Of a stretch of DNA of 62,108 nucleotides, positions 1 to 8,502 are shown piece after piece (the first letter of the stretch is position 1; each line of letters opens with the position of its first letter). This DNA comes from an uncultured Bacteroidales bacterium. GTDB taxonomy: Bacteria; Bacteroidota; Bacteroidia; Bacteroidales; Paludibacteraceae. The position numbers and the translations under genes are program-made. A model generated the notes under the pieces. It worked only from the letters and a program-made list of their open reading frames with translations, was not told the origin of the DNA and made no database searches. The stretch is taken from NCBI GenBank assembly GCA_900321605.1, contig ONWR01000008.1, positions 1-62,108 on the forward strand, given 5' to 3'.

Positions 1-735
1 CCTTCTCCTGCTGTTTCCAAGGTTCACGCCCGTGGAGTTCGCTATTTATATCCCATTGACGGCATCAATTACTACTGCGGAATGATGAACTCCCACAAGA
101 AAGGCCAGAAATACCGCAAACACATCATCGTTCGTCGTGTTCCGCGTTTTGGTGGCTTGCACCAACTCTATACGTACCATTTCCCCAAGACGTGGTCAGC
201 AGCCTGTGTAGCTAACCGCGAACTCATCAAAACCGCCCAAAAACTCGCTCACGCCCTCGAACACGACTACTCTCAGGAAGGCATCGAATGGAGACTTCGT
301 TTCTTCCATCATTATTTCCATGTAGTCAAAGGTGGTGCCAAACCGGAACCCGGTCTCAAACCCTATACCCGTTTCTATCAATACGTCTACGTCTGCATCT
401 TTCGCGACCTCAAATCCGCCGCCCAAGAAGCCGCTCAAGAAGCCTCCCTCGCCGCCCAAAATGCCTCCGCCGAGCAGTCTTTGTTGAGTGCTCCGTGCGT
501 CAGCGCGGAGTCTCTTACCATTGCTCATCCCCACACCGTGCTGTCCACTTCTCGGCGCTGTCTCGCCGAGCAACCTCTCCCTGAGGACGTCTCCTTCGTG
601 CCCATTAATCCCCGTCCCCTCCGTTCCCGCCGCACGTATCCCCTCAATGCCCTTTCCCTCTCATCCTCTCATCCGCTCACCCTCTCATCCTTTCCTCACC
701 CTCAAAGAGAAGAATTTTATAAAATTTTGACCTAA
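1..735 (+). CDS. Unrecognised protein, 5' end outside window
   Basis: The frame is open from base 1 through the first in-window ATG at 82, so the true start lies left of the window. The visible N-terminal part (245 codons in all) is rich in aromatic and basic residues, with the stretch NSHKKGQKYRKHIIVRRVPR and a CVANRELIKTAQKLAHALEH helix. After about codon 140 it becomes an Ala/Glu helix and then a low-complexity Ser/Pro/Leu tail. The tail is encoded by CTCATCC-type tandem words (about 658-702), so it may be a recent repeat-driven extension. I do not recognise the family and see no catalytic motif, signal peptide or membrane segment. A Bacteroidota promoter for the next gene begins directly after the stop. 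Confidence 0.6.
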   Translation, partial: PSPAVSKVHARGVRYLYPIDGINYYCGMMNSHKKGQKYRKHIIVRRVPRFGGLHQLYTYHFPKTWSAACVANRELIKTAQKLAHALEHDYSQEGIEWRLRFFHHYFHVVKGGAKPEPGLKPYTRFYQYVYVCIFRDLKSAAQEAAQEASLAAQNASAEQSLLSAPCVSAESLTIAHPHTVLSTSRRCLAEQPLPEDVSFVPINPRPLRSRRTYPLNALSLSSSHPLTLSSFPHPQREEFYKILT

Positions 736-737
736 GA

Positions 738-770
738 TTTGCATATATCAAAAATTATTTGTAATTTTGC
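738..770 (+). promoter_or_regulatory. Promoter upstream of the DUF2442 gene
   Basis: TTTG at 738-741 and TAATTTTGC at 762-770 are separated by 20 bases, the Bacteroidota -33/-7 arrangement. The stretch after the -33 box reads CATATATCAAAA, matching the extended motif seen at the other promoters in this window. Confidence 0.75.
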
Positions 771-829
771 AGCGCAAAATGAAAGGAGCAAGCAAATAGG
801 AAGAATTGAACCTCTAAAATAAAATCGTT

Positions 830-1063
830 ATGTTACGCGTAAAGGATGTTGATTATCAAGGAGACTACAAATTGGCTCTCACTTTTAGCGATGGAGCGCA
901 TAAGGTAGTGGATCTGGAGCCGCACTTAACAGGTGAGGTTTTTGGTTCTTTGCGCGACAAAGACCAATTCATTCAGTATGCGCTCACACCTGTTACAATT
1001 CAGTGGGCTAATGGAGCAGACCTCGCCCCGGAGTATTTATATGAAATAGGCACACCTATATAA
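830..1063 (+). CDS. DUF2442 domain protein
   Basis: This 77-residue protein matches the small DUF2442 family: an N-terminal strand pair (VKDVDYQGDYKLALTFSDG), a VDLEPHL segment, and a C-terminal half with VTIQWANGADLAPEYLYE. DUF2442 proteins are usually 75-100 residues and often occur with toxin-antitoxin-like or DUF4160 partners; no DUF4160 gene is visible here. The function is unknown. It has its own promoter 60 bases upstream. The 295 bases downstream hold a folded-looking element rather than a second gene. Confidence 0.75.
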   Translation: MLRVKDVDYQGDYKLALTFSDGAHKVVDLEPHLTGEVFGSLRDKDQFIQYALTPVTIQWANGADLAPEYLYEIGTPI

Positions 1064-1109
1064 ATCCGCTGAACTCCACAGCGTAAAAAGGAGAACTAAA
1101 ATAACATAT

Positions 1110-1286
1110 GACGCAAACGTGCGTCCCTAAAAGCGTAATAAGCCCAACTTGATCTTTTGAAACTTCGACAACTTCAAAAAATCTATTAGCAATTCAAGTC
1201 TTGGTTTATGCACGCTCACGTAAACGCGTGAGTTTTCTGTGTGTAAATTTGAATTGTTAAGGTAGTCGAAGACCTCAAAAGATCAA
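1110..1286. other. Intergenic structured element with nested inverted repeats
   Basis: This region between DUF2442 and the lipoprotein gene contains a small hairpin (GACGCA 1110-1115 / TGCGTC 1120-1125). It is followed by a nested set of perfect arms: TTGATCTTTTGA 1149-1160 with TCAAAAGATCAA 1275-1286; CTTCGAC 1163-1169 with GTCGAAG 1265-1271; a 14-bp arm 1186-1199 with 1247-1260 (two G-U pairs if RNA); and CTCACG 1215-1220 with CGTGAG 1227-1232. It could be a structured RNA, a small non-autonomous mobile element or a protein-binding palindrome. No coding sequence of support lies here. Confidence 0.55.
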
Positions 1287-1358
1287 ATGAAGCAAACGAA
1301 AACGCACGCTTTTTTATAACGATACATTAATAAAAGCAAAACAAAAACATCTAAAAAT

Positions 1359-2156
1359 ATGAACATTGTTAAGAAAATATCCTTCCTATTGTTCACTTTA
1401 GCGGTTCTCTTTGCGTGCAAAAAGGAATCGCCCATTGATACTGTCGCCGTCAACGGTGCTCTAAGCGGAGAGTTTTCGGTAAGCAAAACCAAAAAGGTGC
1501 ATTTTTCGCAAGGAAATTTGAAACATCCAGACAACCATACTTGGAGTTTTGCCACAAACCAATGGGAAAATGGCGATCTTTTCGAATGGAGTCACGCGAA
1601 GGATAGCTCTTTCATAGACTGGGGTTATCATCCCATTACCAATGGTGGAGACCAACATAATCAGTGGCACACACTAACCATGAATGAATGGATGTACCTT
1701 TTCCACGAAAGAGCCAATGCTGGATATTTATTCGGCTTCGGAAAAGTAAATGGAGTGAAAGGCTTAATCATTCTACCCGACAATGGGAATGGAGCATCAG
1801 ATTTTCACTCTGCGCTTAACAAAGGGTTTGAATGGAGATATAACGAATGGATAGATAGAGACAGCGTAGTTCATCGGAGATACTATTATTATACAACAAA
1901 AGATGATAAATATTCTCATAACACTTTCAAAGGGAAAAAGTGGCATGAAATGGAACTAAAAGGAGCAGTTTTCCTTCCTGTTGTAGATGATTGTGTCAGT
2001 TATTGGTCTGCAAGTAGAGATATTACATCGGGACCGACAGATAGTTATATCTTAGATTTGACAGATAGTTATATCTTAGATTTCTACGGACACTATTTGT
2101 GGCCGATGGCGAGCGGACCATGGTATTATCGTTTCAGCGTTCGTTTAGTACAGTAA
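1359..2156 (+). CDS. Surface lipoprotein of the Fibrobacter/Bacteroidales paralogous type
   Basis: The 265-residue protein has a lipoprotein signal (MNIVKKISFLLFTLAVLFAC, lipobox around Cys20), so it should be anchored in an envelope membrane. The body has the FSVSKTKKVHFSQGNLKH start and the YRFSVRLVQ ending typical of a large Bacteroidales/Fibrobacter paralogous family of secreted proteins with an SUMF/DUF1566-like fold; their role is unknown. A perfect 24-base tandem duplication (2034-2081) repeats the peptide TDSYILDL/F immediately before the conserved C-terminus, where homologues usually have only one strand. No clear promoter was found; the structured element lies just upstream. Confidence 0.6.
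   Translation: MNIVKKISFLLFTLAVLFACKKESPIDTVAVNGALSGEFSVSKTKKVHFSQGNLKHPDNHTWSFATNQWENGDLFEWSHAKDSSFIDWGYHPITNGGDQHNQWHTLTMNEWMYLFHERANAGYLFGFGKVNGVKGLIILPDNGNGASDFHSALNKGFEWRYNEWIDRDSVVHRRYYYYTTKDDKYSHNTFKGKKWHEMELKGAVFLPVVDDCVSYWSASRDITSGPTDSYILDLTDSYILDFYGHYLWPMASGPWYYRFSVRLVQ
2034..2081 (+). repeat. 24-bp perfect tandem duplication inside the lipoprotein gene
   Basis: Two abutting copies of a 24-base unit beginning GACAGATAGTTATATCTTAG duplicate eight codons (TDSYILD plus Leu or Phe) in frame. The identity of the copies indicates a recent event. Confidence 0.8.
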
Positions 2157-2291
2157 TCCTACGTCCCTACTAATTATGGCTAACCAAAGCTCAGACCGCA
2201 GACGAACAGAAGGTCGTCATCCGAGAGGTTATCGAGATTCGCAAAGCAAAATAGCACACTCTACCATGACAAATAATCAGAAATGGTCAGA

Positions 2292-2318
2292 AACGCCCTT
2301 TCGAGGACGTTTTTTTTA
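2292..2318 (+). terminator. Probable intrinsic terminator upstream of lysS
   Basis: AACGCCC (2292-2298) pairs with GGACGTT (2305-2311) with one mismatch across a TTTCGA loop and runs into eight T residues. It would end transcription of the lipoprotein gene just before the lysS promoter. The rest of 2157-2290 shows nothing I can support. Confidence 0.55.
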
Positions 2319-2334
2319 TTATTTTAATAAAAAG

Positions 2335-2367
2335 TTTGCATATGTCAAATAATTTTAGTACCTTTGC
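2335..2367 (+). promoter_or_regulatory. lysS promoter
   Basis: TTTG 2335-2338 and TACCTTTGC 2359-2367 with 20-base spacing; the spacer begins CATATGTCAAA. The upstream in-frame TTG codon at 2336 lies inside this promoter and cannot be the lysS start, which fixes the start at ATG 2405. Confidence 0.85.
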
Positions 2368-2404
2368 ACCCTCAATTGTTTTGAACGATAAAAAACAACA
2401 TTAT

Positions 2405-3997
2405 ATGGAATTAAGTGAACAAGAAATTGTACGCCGACAGAGTTTGCAGACGATGCGCGAAATGGGCATCGATCCCTACCCTGCGGCTGAGTATGAAGTA
2501 ACCGGTTATTCAACCGAAATCAAGAAGAATTTCAAAGATGAGACAACCCCACCCCAACCCTCCCCACAAGGGAGGGAGAATGAGCCCTGCGGATTGAAAG
2601 AATGGCATACAGGTGACACCGTACGTATTGCCGGACGACTGATGTCCAAACGTATCATGGGCAAAGCTTCTTTCATCGAAATCCAAGACTCCAAAGGACG
2701 TATTCAAGTGTATGTATCGAGAGATGACATACAAGCACCTGTAGCCGAAGGCGAGCAGCCGACGACTGTAGAGCAGCAGATGTATAACGTGGTATTCAAG
2801 AAACTGCTCGATATCGGCGATTTCATCGGTATCGAGGGATTTGTTTTCCGCACACAGATGGGCGAGATCTCCGTACATGCCAAGAAACTGACGGTGCTTG
2901 CCAAGAGTCTTCGTCCGCTGCCGATCGTGAAATACAAAGACGGCGTAGCTTATGACGGATTCAATGATCCGGAGCAGCGTTACCGTCAGCGTTACGTGGA
3001 CCTCGTGGTGAACGAGGGTGTCAAAGACACGTTCCTCAAACGCGCTACTATCCTGCGCACCATGCGTCAGGTGTTTGACGAGGCAGGTTATACCGAGGTA
3101 GAGACCCCGATCCTACAGCAGATAGCCGGAGGTGCTTCGGCTCGTCCGTTCATCACGCATCACAATTCGCTCGACGTAGATATGTACCTTCGTATTGCGA
3201 CAGAGCTCTATCTGAAACGACTGATCGTCGGCGGTTTTGAGGGTGTGTATGAGATCGGCCGTAACTTCCGCAACGAGGGAATGGACCGCAGCCACAACCC
3301 TGAGTTTACCTGCATGGAGCTCTATGTACAGTACAAAGACTACAACTGGATGATGAGCTTCACGGAACAGCTGTTGGAGAAAATCGCGATAGCTGTGAAC
3401 GGCACAACCAAAGTGCAGATAGGTGACCATGAGGTGGATTTCAAAGCTCCTTACCGCCGTCTGCCTATTTTGGATGCTATCAAAGAGAAGACCGGTCTGG
3501 ACTTGGCTTCGATGAGCGAGGACGAGATCCGCGTAGAGGCAAAGAAACTCGGTGTGGAAGATACCGAGCACATGGGCAAAGGTAAGCTCATTGATGAGAT
3601 CTTCGGCGAGACTTGCGAGGGATCATTCATTCAGCCGACTTTCATCACGGACTACCCTGTTGAGATGAGCCCGCTGACGAAGATGCACCGCTCCAAACCC
3701 GGTCTGACCGAGCGTTTTGAGCTGATGGTGAACGGCAAAGAGTTAGCTAACGCTTATTCGGAGCTCAACGACCCGATTGACCAATATAACCGTTTCGTAG
3801 AGCAGATGAAGCTTGCGGACAAGGGTGACGACGAAGCTATGGTTATCGATCATGACTTCATGCGCGCGTTAGAATATGGTATGCCGCCGACCTCGGGTAT
3901 CGGTATCGGTATCGACCGTCTGGCTATCCTCATGACCGGACAGCCGACCATCCAAGAGGTTCTGCTCTTCCCGACGATGAAACCGGAAGTCAATTAA
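2405..3997 (+). CDS. lysS: Lysyl-tRNA synthetase, class II
   Basis: LysRS charges tRNA-Lys in the cytoplasm. The 530-residue protein has the N-terminal helix, the OB-fold anticodon domain (about residues 65-160, VRIAGRLMSKRIMGKASFIE), and the class II core with motif 2 (GRNFRNEGMDRSHNPEFT) and motif 3 (GIGIGIDRLAILMTGQ). A downstream ATG after the promoter was chosen as start. Odd feature: residues 47-63 (TTPPQPSPQGRENEPCG) are encoded by a C-rich palindromic DNA repeat inserted in frame between the N-terminal helix and the OB fold, a place where surface extension would be tolerated. Confidence 0.95.
   Translation: MELSEQEIVRRQSLQTMREMGIDPYPAAEYEVTGYSTEIKKNFKDETTPPQPSPQGRENEPCGLKEWHTGDTVRIAGRLMSKRIMGKASFIEIQDSKGRIQVYVSRDDIQAPVAEGEQPTTVEQQMYNVVFKKLLDIGDFIGIEGFVFRTQMGEISVHAKKLTVLAKSLRPLPIVKYKDGVAYDGFNDPEQRYRQRYVDLVVNEGVKDTFLKRATILRTMRQVFDEAGYTEVETPILQQIAGGASARPFITHHNSLDVDMYLRIATELYLKRLIVGGFEGVYEIGRNFRNEGMDRSHNPEFTCMELYVQYKDYNWMMSFTEQLLEKIAIAVNGTTKVQIGDHEVDFKAPYRRLPILDAIKEKTGLDLASMSEDEIRVEAKKLGVEDTEHMGKGKLIDEIFGETCEGSFIQPTFITDYPVEMSPLTKMHRSKPGLTERFELMVNGKELANAYSELNDPIDQYNRFVEQMKLADKGDDEAMVIDHDFMRALEYGMPPTSGIGIGIDRLAILMTGQPTIQEVLLFPTMKPEVN
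2543..2593 (+). repeat. C-rich palindromic element inserted in lysS
   Basis: ACCCCACCCCAACCC runs into a perfect 7-bp hairpin, CCCTCCC (2558-2564) / GGGAGGG (2570-2576). It resembles intergenic C-rich palindromic repeats found in many bacterial genomes, but here it is read as 17 codons of lysS without a stop. Confidence 0.7.
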
Positions 3998-4121
3998 AAG
4001 ACCGCTTCGCTAAAAGAACAAAGACCGCTTCGCTAAAAGAATAAAGACTTAACACATTCGACTATCCGAGACATTTAAGTCCTTAATCCTTACTCCTTTA
4101 GTGAGCGCAGCGAACGGTCTA
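3997..4121. repeat. Direct and inverted copies of an AAAGACCGCTTCGC unit
   Basis: Two direct copies with period 23 (3997-4020 and 4020-4043; unit AAAGACCGCTTCGCTAAAAG plus AACA or AATA) follow the lysS stop. A degraded inverted copy, TTTAGTGAGCGCAGCGAACG plus GTCT, lies at 4098-4121 just before gpsA. Related sequence (GCGCAGCGGTCT) recurs near 45781. Confidence 0.7.
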
Positions 4122-4136
4122 TAATCCAAAATAAAT

Positions 4137-5126
4137 ATGTATAGAAAAGTAGCCATTTTGGGTTCGGGATCATGGGCAACAGCTTTAGCTAAGATCGTGA
4201 TGCAAAACCAAAGCGAGATCAACTGGTTTATCCGCCGTCAAGAGGTGATAGACGAGTTTATCTCAACCGGCAAGAACCCTTCCTATTTAGGAGCCGCGGA
4301 GTTTGACGTGAGCCGTATTCATTTCTCGGCGGACATCAACCAGACCGTAGCTCAGTCGGACGTACTGATCTTAGCGATCCCTTCTCCATACGTGAAGCAG
4401 TCGCTCAATAAGATCCGTCGGGACATGACGCACAAGGTGGTTATCTCCGCTGTCAAAGGTATGATTCCGGAGAAGAACATCATCATCACGGACTACCTGC
4501 ACGACCGTTTCGGCATTGCTATGGAGCAGTTGGGCGTCATAGCCGGTCCGTGTCACGCAGAGGAGATCGCGTTAGAGCGTCTGAGCTATTTGACCATCGG
4601 ATGCGAGAACCGTCAGAACGCCGAGGTGTGGGCAAAACTATTCGAGACGCAGTACGTACATACTACTATCTCAAGCGACGTAACCGGTCTGGAGTACAGC
4701 TCGGTGATGAAGAATATCTACGCGATTGCAGCCGGTATGTGTCAAGCGCTTCATTACGGCGATAATTTCCAAGCCGTTCTGCTGTCAAACGCTATTCAGG
4801 AGATTCAGCGTTTTGCGACAGCGATGAACAACGTGCCTCGTGACATCACCGCCTCTGGTTATTTGGGCGATGTGCTCGTCACCGGTTATTCGCAGTTCAG
4901 CCGTAACAGGCAGTTCGGTCAGATGCTGGGTCTGGGCTATTCAGTCAAGGCTGCGCAGATGGAGATGGAGATGATAGCAGAGGGTTATTTTGCCACCAAA
5001 GCGATCTACATGGCGAACCAACGGATGCGCGTGTCGCTGCCTATCGTAGATGCCATGTACGAGATCCTGTACAACCGTCAGAAAGCGAAACCGATAATCA
5101 AGTCATTAACAACTAAATTACAATAA
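4137..5126 (+). CDS. gpsA: Glycerol-3-phosphate dehydrogenase, NAD(P)+
   Basis: Reduces dihydroxyacetone phosphate to sn-glycerol 3-phosphate for phospholipid synthesis; cytoplasmic. The 329-residue protein has the Rossmann glycine motif at the very N-terminus ([12 protein letters not shown]), the VISAVKGM segment carrying the conserved lysine, and the C-terminal [13 protein letters not shown] region of the helical substrate domain. Length and organisation are normal for GpsA. It is followed after one base by pgi, and the two are probably co-transcribed. No Bacteroidota promoter is evident in the repeat-filled gap after lysS, so read-through from lysS is possible. Confidence 0.95.
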   Translation: MYRKVAILGSGSWATALAKIVMQNQSEINWFIRRQEVIDEFISTGKNPSYLGAAEFDVSRIHFSADINQTVAQSDVLILAIPSPYVKQSLNKIRRDMTHKVVISAVKGMIPEKNIIITDYLHDRFGIAMEQLGVIAGPCHAEEIALERLSYLTIGCENRQNAEVWAKLFETQYVHTTISSDVTGLEYSSVMKNIYAIAAGMCQALHYGDNFQAVLLSNAIQEIQRFATAMNNVPRDITASGYLGDVLVTGYSQFSRNRQFGQMLGLGYSVKAAQMEMEMIAEGYFATKAIYMANQRMRVSLPIVDAMYEILYNRQKAKPIIKSLTTKLQ

Positions 5127-5127
5127 T

Positions 5128-6471
5128 ATGCAAATCTGTCTTAAAAATGCAGCCTCTTTTGTGGACGCTGCTGTTTTGAAACAACTGGAGTCGAAAACCG
5201 AAGCCGCTAACTTGCTGTTGGAAAACGGACAGGGAGCCGGTAATGATTACATCGGATGGGTCCATCTGCCCTCCTCTATCACGGATGAGTTTTTAGCAGA
5301 AGTACAGGCATCGGCAGATGAACTTCGCCGTCGTTGCGAGGTAGTGATCGTAGCCGGTATCGGTGGTTCGTATCTGGGCGCACGAGCTGTCAACGAAGCT
5401 TTGGCTTCGTCCTTCGATGCGTTTGTAGCCAAAGACCGCAAGAACCCGTACGTGGTGTACGCAGGTAACAACATCGGCGAGGATTACTTAGCTGAGTTGA
5501 TGGAGTTCCTTGCTGACAAACAGTTCGGTATCATCAATATCTCCAAGTCGGGTACGACAACCGAGACCGCTTTGGCTTTCCGTCTCTTGAAGACCATGCT
5601 GGAGAAACAAGTGGGCAAAGAGGAAGCACGCAAACGTATCGTAGCCGTTACCGACCGTGCGAAAGGTGCTCTCCGCAGCCTCGCGACCAAAGAGGGTTAC
5701 AAGACTTTCGTCATCCCTGATAATGTCGGTGGACGTTTCTCTGTTCTCACGCCGGTAGGTCTGCTGCCGATCGCAGTAGCAGGTGGCGACATCAAAGCGC
5801 TGGTGAAGGGAGCACAGGATATGGAGAAAGCCACGGACATCAAAGTACCGTACGCAGAGAACCCGGCTTGCCAGTATGCAGCTATGCGTAACGCCCTCTA
5901 TCAGAGCGGCAAGAAGATCGAGATCCTCGTGAACTTCAACCCGAAACTGCACTATTTCTCGGAGTGGTGGAAACAGCTCTACGGCGAGTCCGAGGGTAAG
6001 GACCACAAGGCTATTTTCCCGGCTTCTGTCGATTTCACGACCGACCTGCACTCGATGGGTCAATGGATCCAAGACGGTGAGCGTACAATCTTCGAGACCG
6101 TGATCTCTATTGAGAAAGCCAACAAGACCGTTCTTGTGCCGATGGACGAAGAGAACCTCGACGGACTCAACTTCCTCGCAGGTAAACGGGTCGATGAGGT
6201 CAACAAGATGGCTGAGCTAGGTACGCAACTCGCTCACGTGGACGGCGGTGTACCGAATATCCATATTACGTTCGAGAAGATTGACGAGTACAACATCGGT
6301 CAGTTCATCTATTTCTTCGAGCGTGGTTGCGGTATTTCCGGCTATGTACTGGATGTCAATCCGTTCAATCAGCCGGGCGTAGAGGCATACAAGAAGAACA
6401 TGTTCGCTCTGCTCGACAAACCCGGATACGAGGCTGAGAGCAAAGCAATCAAAGAAAGGCTTGGAAAATGA
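5128..6471 (+). CDS. pgi: Glucose-6-phosphate isomerase
   Basis: Interconverts glucose 6-phosphate and fructose 6-phosphate in glycolysis/gluconeogenesis. The 447-residue size is that of the shorter bacterial Pgi group common in Bacteroidota and Firmicutes. Visible motifs: [12 protein letters not shown] (sugar-phosphate loop), [18 protein letters not shown] (SIS-domain phosphate loop), [16 protein letters not shown] (PGI signature 1 region), and [20 protein letters not shown] with the catalytic Glu region. It lies one base after gpsA and overlaps the next gene by four bases (ATGA), indicating one operon. Confidence 0.95.
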   Translation: MQICLKNAASFVDAAVLKQLESKTEAANLLLENGQGAGNDYIGWVHLPSSITDEFLAEVQASADELRRRCEVVIVAGIGGSYLGARAVNEALASSFDAFVAKDRKNPYVVYAGNNIGEDYLAELMEFLADKQFGIINISKSGTTTETALAFRLLKTMLEKQVGKEEARKRIVAVTDRAKGALRSLATKEGYKTFVIPDNVGGRFSVLTPVGLLPIAVAGGDIKALVKGAQDMEKATDIKVPYAENPACQYAAMRNALYQSGKKIEILVNFNPKLHYFSEWWKQLYGESEGKDHKAIFPASVDFTTDLHSMGQWIQDGERTIFETVISIEKANKTVLVPMDEENLDGLNFLAGKRVDEVNKMAELGTQLAHVDGGVPNIHITFEKIDEYNIGQFIYFFERGCGISGYVLDVNPFNQPGVEAYKKNMFALLDKPGYEAESKAIKERLGK

Positions 6472-6917
6472 AAAAGATCATTTGTGTTGCGTTAGTGAGC
6501 CTGTTCTGTCTCACCGCATTTGCACGCGGCAAACAGCCGGTATCCTTCACTAAGATGCCGGAAGTGCTGCAGACGGAGATCCTGAAGAACTTCACCGAGG
6601 ATCAGGTACAACTGATCACCAGTGAGAAAACAATGCCGAGACATCAAAAGTTCGTCTTCCATCTGGCTGACGGTACGAAGCTCGAATATATGTCTATCGG
6701 CAAAAAGAAACTCAAGATCCAGTTCCGCGAGATCACTAACCCTGCCGGTATCAAACAGGAGTTCGTGCCGGAGAACATACAGAGTTATATTCAGGAGACT
6801 TTCCCCAATGCGACCATCACGTCGTATGAAAAGGAGACCATGAATCAGACCATCGAACTGAATCAAGACATGGTTTTGGTCTTCGATAAGAGTGGAAAAT
6901 TCATCCGCATCGACTGA
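6468..6917 (+). CDS. Secreted PepSY-like protein (DUF2874 type)
   Basis: The 149-residue protein starts with a cleavable signal peptide ([19 protein letters not shown]) and should be periplasmic. The mature part shows two copies of a beta-alpha PepSY-like unit: [20 protein letters not shown]...[11 protein letters not shown] and [20 protein letters not shown]...[14 protein letters not shown]. Such proteins are related in fold to beta-lactamase inhibitor/PepSY domains and are frequent in Bacteroidales; their target is unknown. The start overlaps the pgi stop (ATGA), so it is translationally coupled to pgi. It converges with the plug gene with no gap. Confidence 0.7.
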   Translation: MKKIICVALVSLFCLTAFARGKQPVSFTKMPEVLQTEILKNFTEDQVQLITSEKTMPRHQKFVFHLADGTKLEYMSIGKKKLKIQFREITNPAGIKQEFVPENIQSYIQETFPNATITSYEKETMNQTIELNQDMVLVFDKSGKFIRID

Positions 6918-8237
6918 TTAACGAAGGAACGAGACGCCGACTAACCGGTCATACCGCGCGCCGAAAGGACGCCAATAGACATACACGGCATATTCGTTCT
7001 CAGTCTGCCAATAACTACCATCCACACGTTGGGTGGTAGTTGTTTTATTATTGGAGATTTGGGATTTCTTATCTCCCTCCGGTCGAACGATCTGCTTCGC
7101 CGTATGCAGATTTGAGATTTCAGATTTGGGTACAAACCAATACTGATAATCGTAGCCGCCCTGCTTCACCAGCGAAGCGAGCCAGTAACATTTGGTTTCC
7201 GGGTCGTACTGCATCCTGTTTCGGAGCCCCATCTCGTTATTGAAAAGGTCTCCGCCTACATAGAGCGCGCCGTCAAACCAAGGCTGCTCCATCGGCAGCG
7301 TCCAGTGTACCCACATATACTCCGCTTCCACATCGCTGTCCTGCGTACGCTCAGCGTTGACAAGAAAACGTCCATCAGCGTCCGCACTATTGAACATATA
7401 CCCGTTTGTGCGCAGTTCGTCCGCAAAGAGCATTGCATGATAGTCGCCCATCTCATAATAGACGCGGTCAATACCCGTTCCGGCAAAATAGGTCGAGAAC
7501 GCATCGAAATGACGATACTCATTACCGCCCTCGAAGATCAGATCTTTGCATTGCTGGTATTTGAGTCGGTTGCGCTCGATATACGTAGGACGGGAGAGCC
7601 AAACCTCGTTGTCCGTACGGTTGTTCTGTTGTACCAACACGTGCATCTCATTCGGATCCTTGAGATCGATAGCTGCCGTATTGAGACTAAGATCCATCTG
7701 CTGGTAACGCCCGTTGATTTCTATATCCGTATGGCTATAGACGTTCGCCTCCACCTTGACAGCCGGTTCTACCACAGAACACCGGATCTCAGCGATTTTG
7801 TTCTCAGGATCACCGTCCTCATACACCGTCAGCAGATAATTACCGCTCTTGGTAATCACCATCTCGGGGTTCGGGAACGCGAACCGGTAATGGGTATATT
7901 CGCGGCTCGTATTGATGGAATGCTCATAGTCGGTAATGTCCTGCGTAGTGAATCCGCGCAGATACTCACCAGAGAGGATGTCGCTCTCCTTGGACCAATT
8001 GGCATTCATGTGCTTCACAGAAAACGTATAGAAATGTACGTCATGACTCATCTCGTCGAACGAAATATGGAGCACATTTTCGGGATCAGACCCGTCCAAT
8101 TCGTTCTCCATGAGCGTCAGGCACGTACGCGCGACGCGCAACGTACGCACGCGTTCATTATAGATATGCGTGTGGGTTTGCGCGCTTATCCCGAGCATAA
8201 GGGATAAAAAAATCACTATTAATGCACTTTTTTTCAC
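6918..8237 (-). CDS. Type IX secretion system plug protein (DUF5103 type)
   Basis: Homologous in appearance to the Plug protein of the T9SS outer-membrane translocon, which closes the SprA channel on its periplasmic side. The 439-residue protein has a signal peptide (KKSALIVIFLSLMLGISAQ) read from a GTG start, an Ig-like N-terminal domain (about 20-140), a middle domain (about 150-270), and a C-terminal domain ending ENEYAVYVYWRPFGARYDRL. Residues about 370-396 (SEISNLHTAKQIVRPEGDKK and flanks) are encoded by an inserted DNA repeat shared with the DUF4857 gene at 39343-39392. Two proteins in the window carry short T9SS-like C-terminal tails, consistent with an active T9SS. Confidence 0.75.
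   Translation of the reverse strand: MKKSALIVIFLSLMLGISAQTHTHIYNERVRTLRVARTCLTLMENELDGSDPENVLHISFDEMSHDVHFYTFSVKHMNANWSKESDILSGEYLRGFTTQDITDYEHSINTSREYTHYRFAFPNPEMVITKSGNYLLTVYEDGDPENKIAEIRCSVVEPAVKVEANVYSHTDIEINGRYQQMDLSLNTAAIDLKDPNEMHVLVQQNNRTDNEVWLSRPTYIERNRLKYQQCKDLIFEGGNEYRHFDAFSTYFAGTGIDRVYYEMGDYHAMLFADELRTNGYMFNSADADGRFLVNAERTQDSDVEAEYMWVHWTLPMEQPWFDGALYVGGDLFNNEMGLRNRMQYDPETKCYWLASLVKQGGYDYQYWFVPKSEISNLHTAKQIVRPEGDKKSQISNNKTTTTQRVDGSYWQTENEYAVYVYWRPFGARYDRLVGVSFLR
7053..7130. repeat. In-frame repeat insertion in the plug gene
   Basis: Positions 7063-7112 match 39343-39392 at 49 of 50 bases (only 7075 differs). The core holds an ATCTGC/GCAGAT inverted repeat (7090-7095, 7106-7111). 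It is flanked by TTTGAGA/TTTCAGA words. A third, shorter relative is at 8434-8459 (23 of 26 bases alike). Confidence 0.85.
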
Positions 8238-8243
8238 AAAATA

Positions 8244-8276
8244 TTTGCGTATGTCAAAAAAATGTAGTACCTTTGC
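8244..8276 (+). promoter_or_regulatory. Promoter of tRNA-Thr
   Basis: TTTG 8244-8247 and TACCTTTGC 8268-8276 with 20-base spacing; the spacer begins CGTATGTCAAA. It lies 26 bases before the tRNA. Confidence 0.8.
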
Positions 8277-8302
8277 AGTCGATTTTGAAATTTTTGGTGA
8301 AG

Positions 8303-8375
<73 letters not shown>

Positions 8376-8384
8376 CTGGGAAAA

Positions 8385-8407
8385 AACGTCCTTCGGGGCG
8401 TTTTTTT
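8385..8407 (+). terminator. Terminator of tRNA-Thr
   Basis: AACGTCC (8385-8391), TTCG loop, GGGCGTT, then a run of T residues to 8407: a strong rho-independent terminator. Confidence 0.85.
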
Positions 8408-8480
8408 CACTTCCAGGGCCTCGAAGCCGGGGGTTCTTATCTCGCTTCGCTCGAACGATTAATGTGACTTGGTCACATTT

Positions 8481-8502
8481 TTCGAGTCCGGGAAGTGGCT
8501 CT
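8481..8502 (+). repeat. Duplicate of the tRNA-Thr 3' end (possible att scar)
   Basis: These 22 bases are identical to 8356-8377, which are the T-loop to 3' end of the tRNA plus CT. The two copies are 125 bases apart. The spacer contains the tRNA terminator, a relative of the 7063/39343 repeat (8434-8459) and an 8-bp hairpin, AATGTGAC/GTCACATT (8461-8479). Confidence 0.8.

Noticed and set aside
1149-1286. Integron attC site
   Set aside because: GCCCAAC at 1143-1149 fits the RYYYAAC half, but no matching GTTRRRY end exists after the outer arm and no integrase is present.
1283-1555. A 90-codon minus-strand frame over the structured element and lipoprotein start
   Set aside because: It lies antisense to the lipoprotein signal peptide and its composition is not coding-like.
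2176-2352. A 58-codon ATG frame (MANQSSDRRRTEGR...) upstream of lysS
   Set aside because: It runs through the terminator and the lysS promoter, has no promoter of its own that I can see, and resembles no known small protein.
7305-8207. A 300-codon plus-strand frame opposite the plug gene
   Set aside because: Antisense shadow; no signal peptide, domain or promoter.
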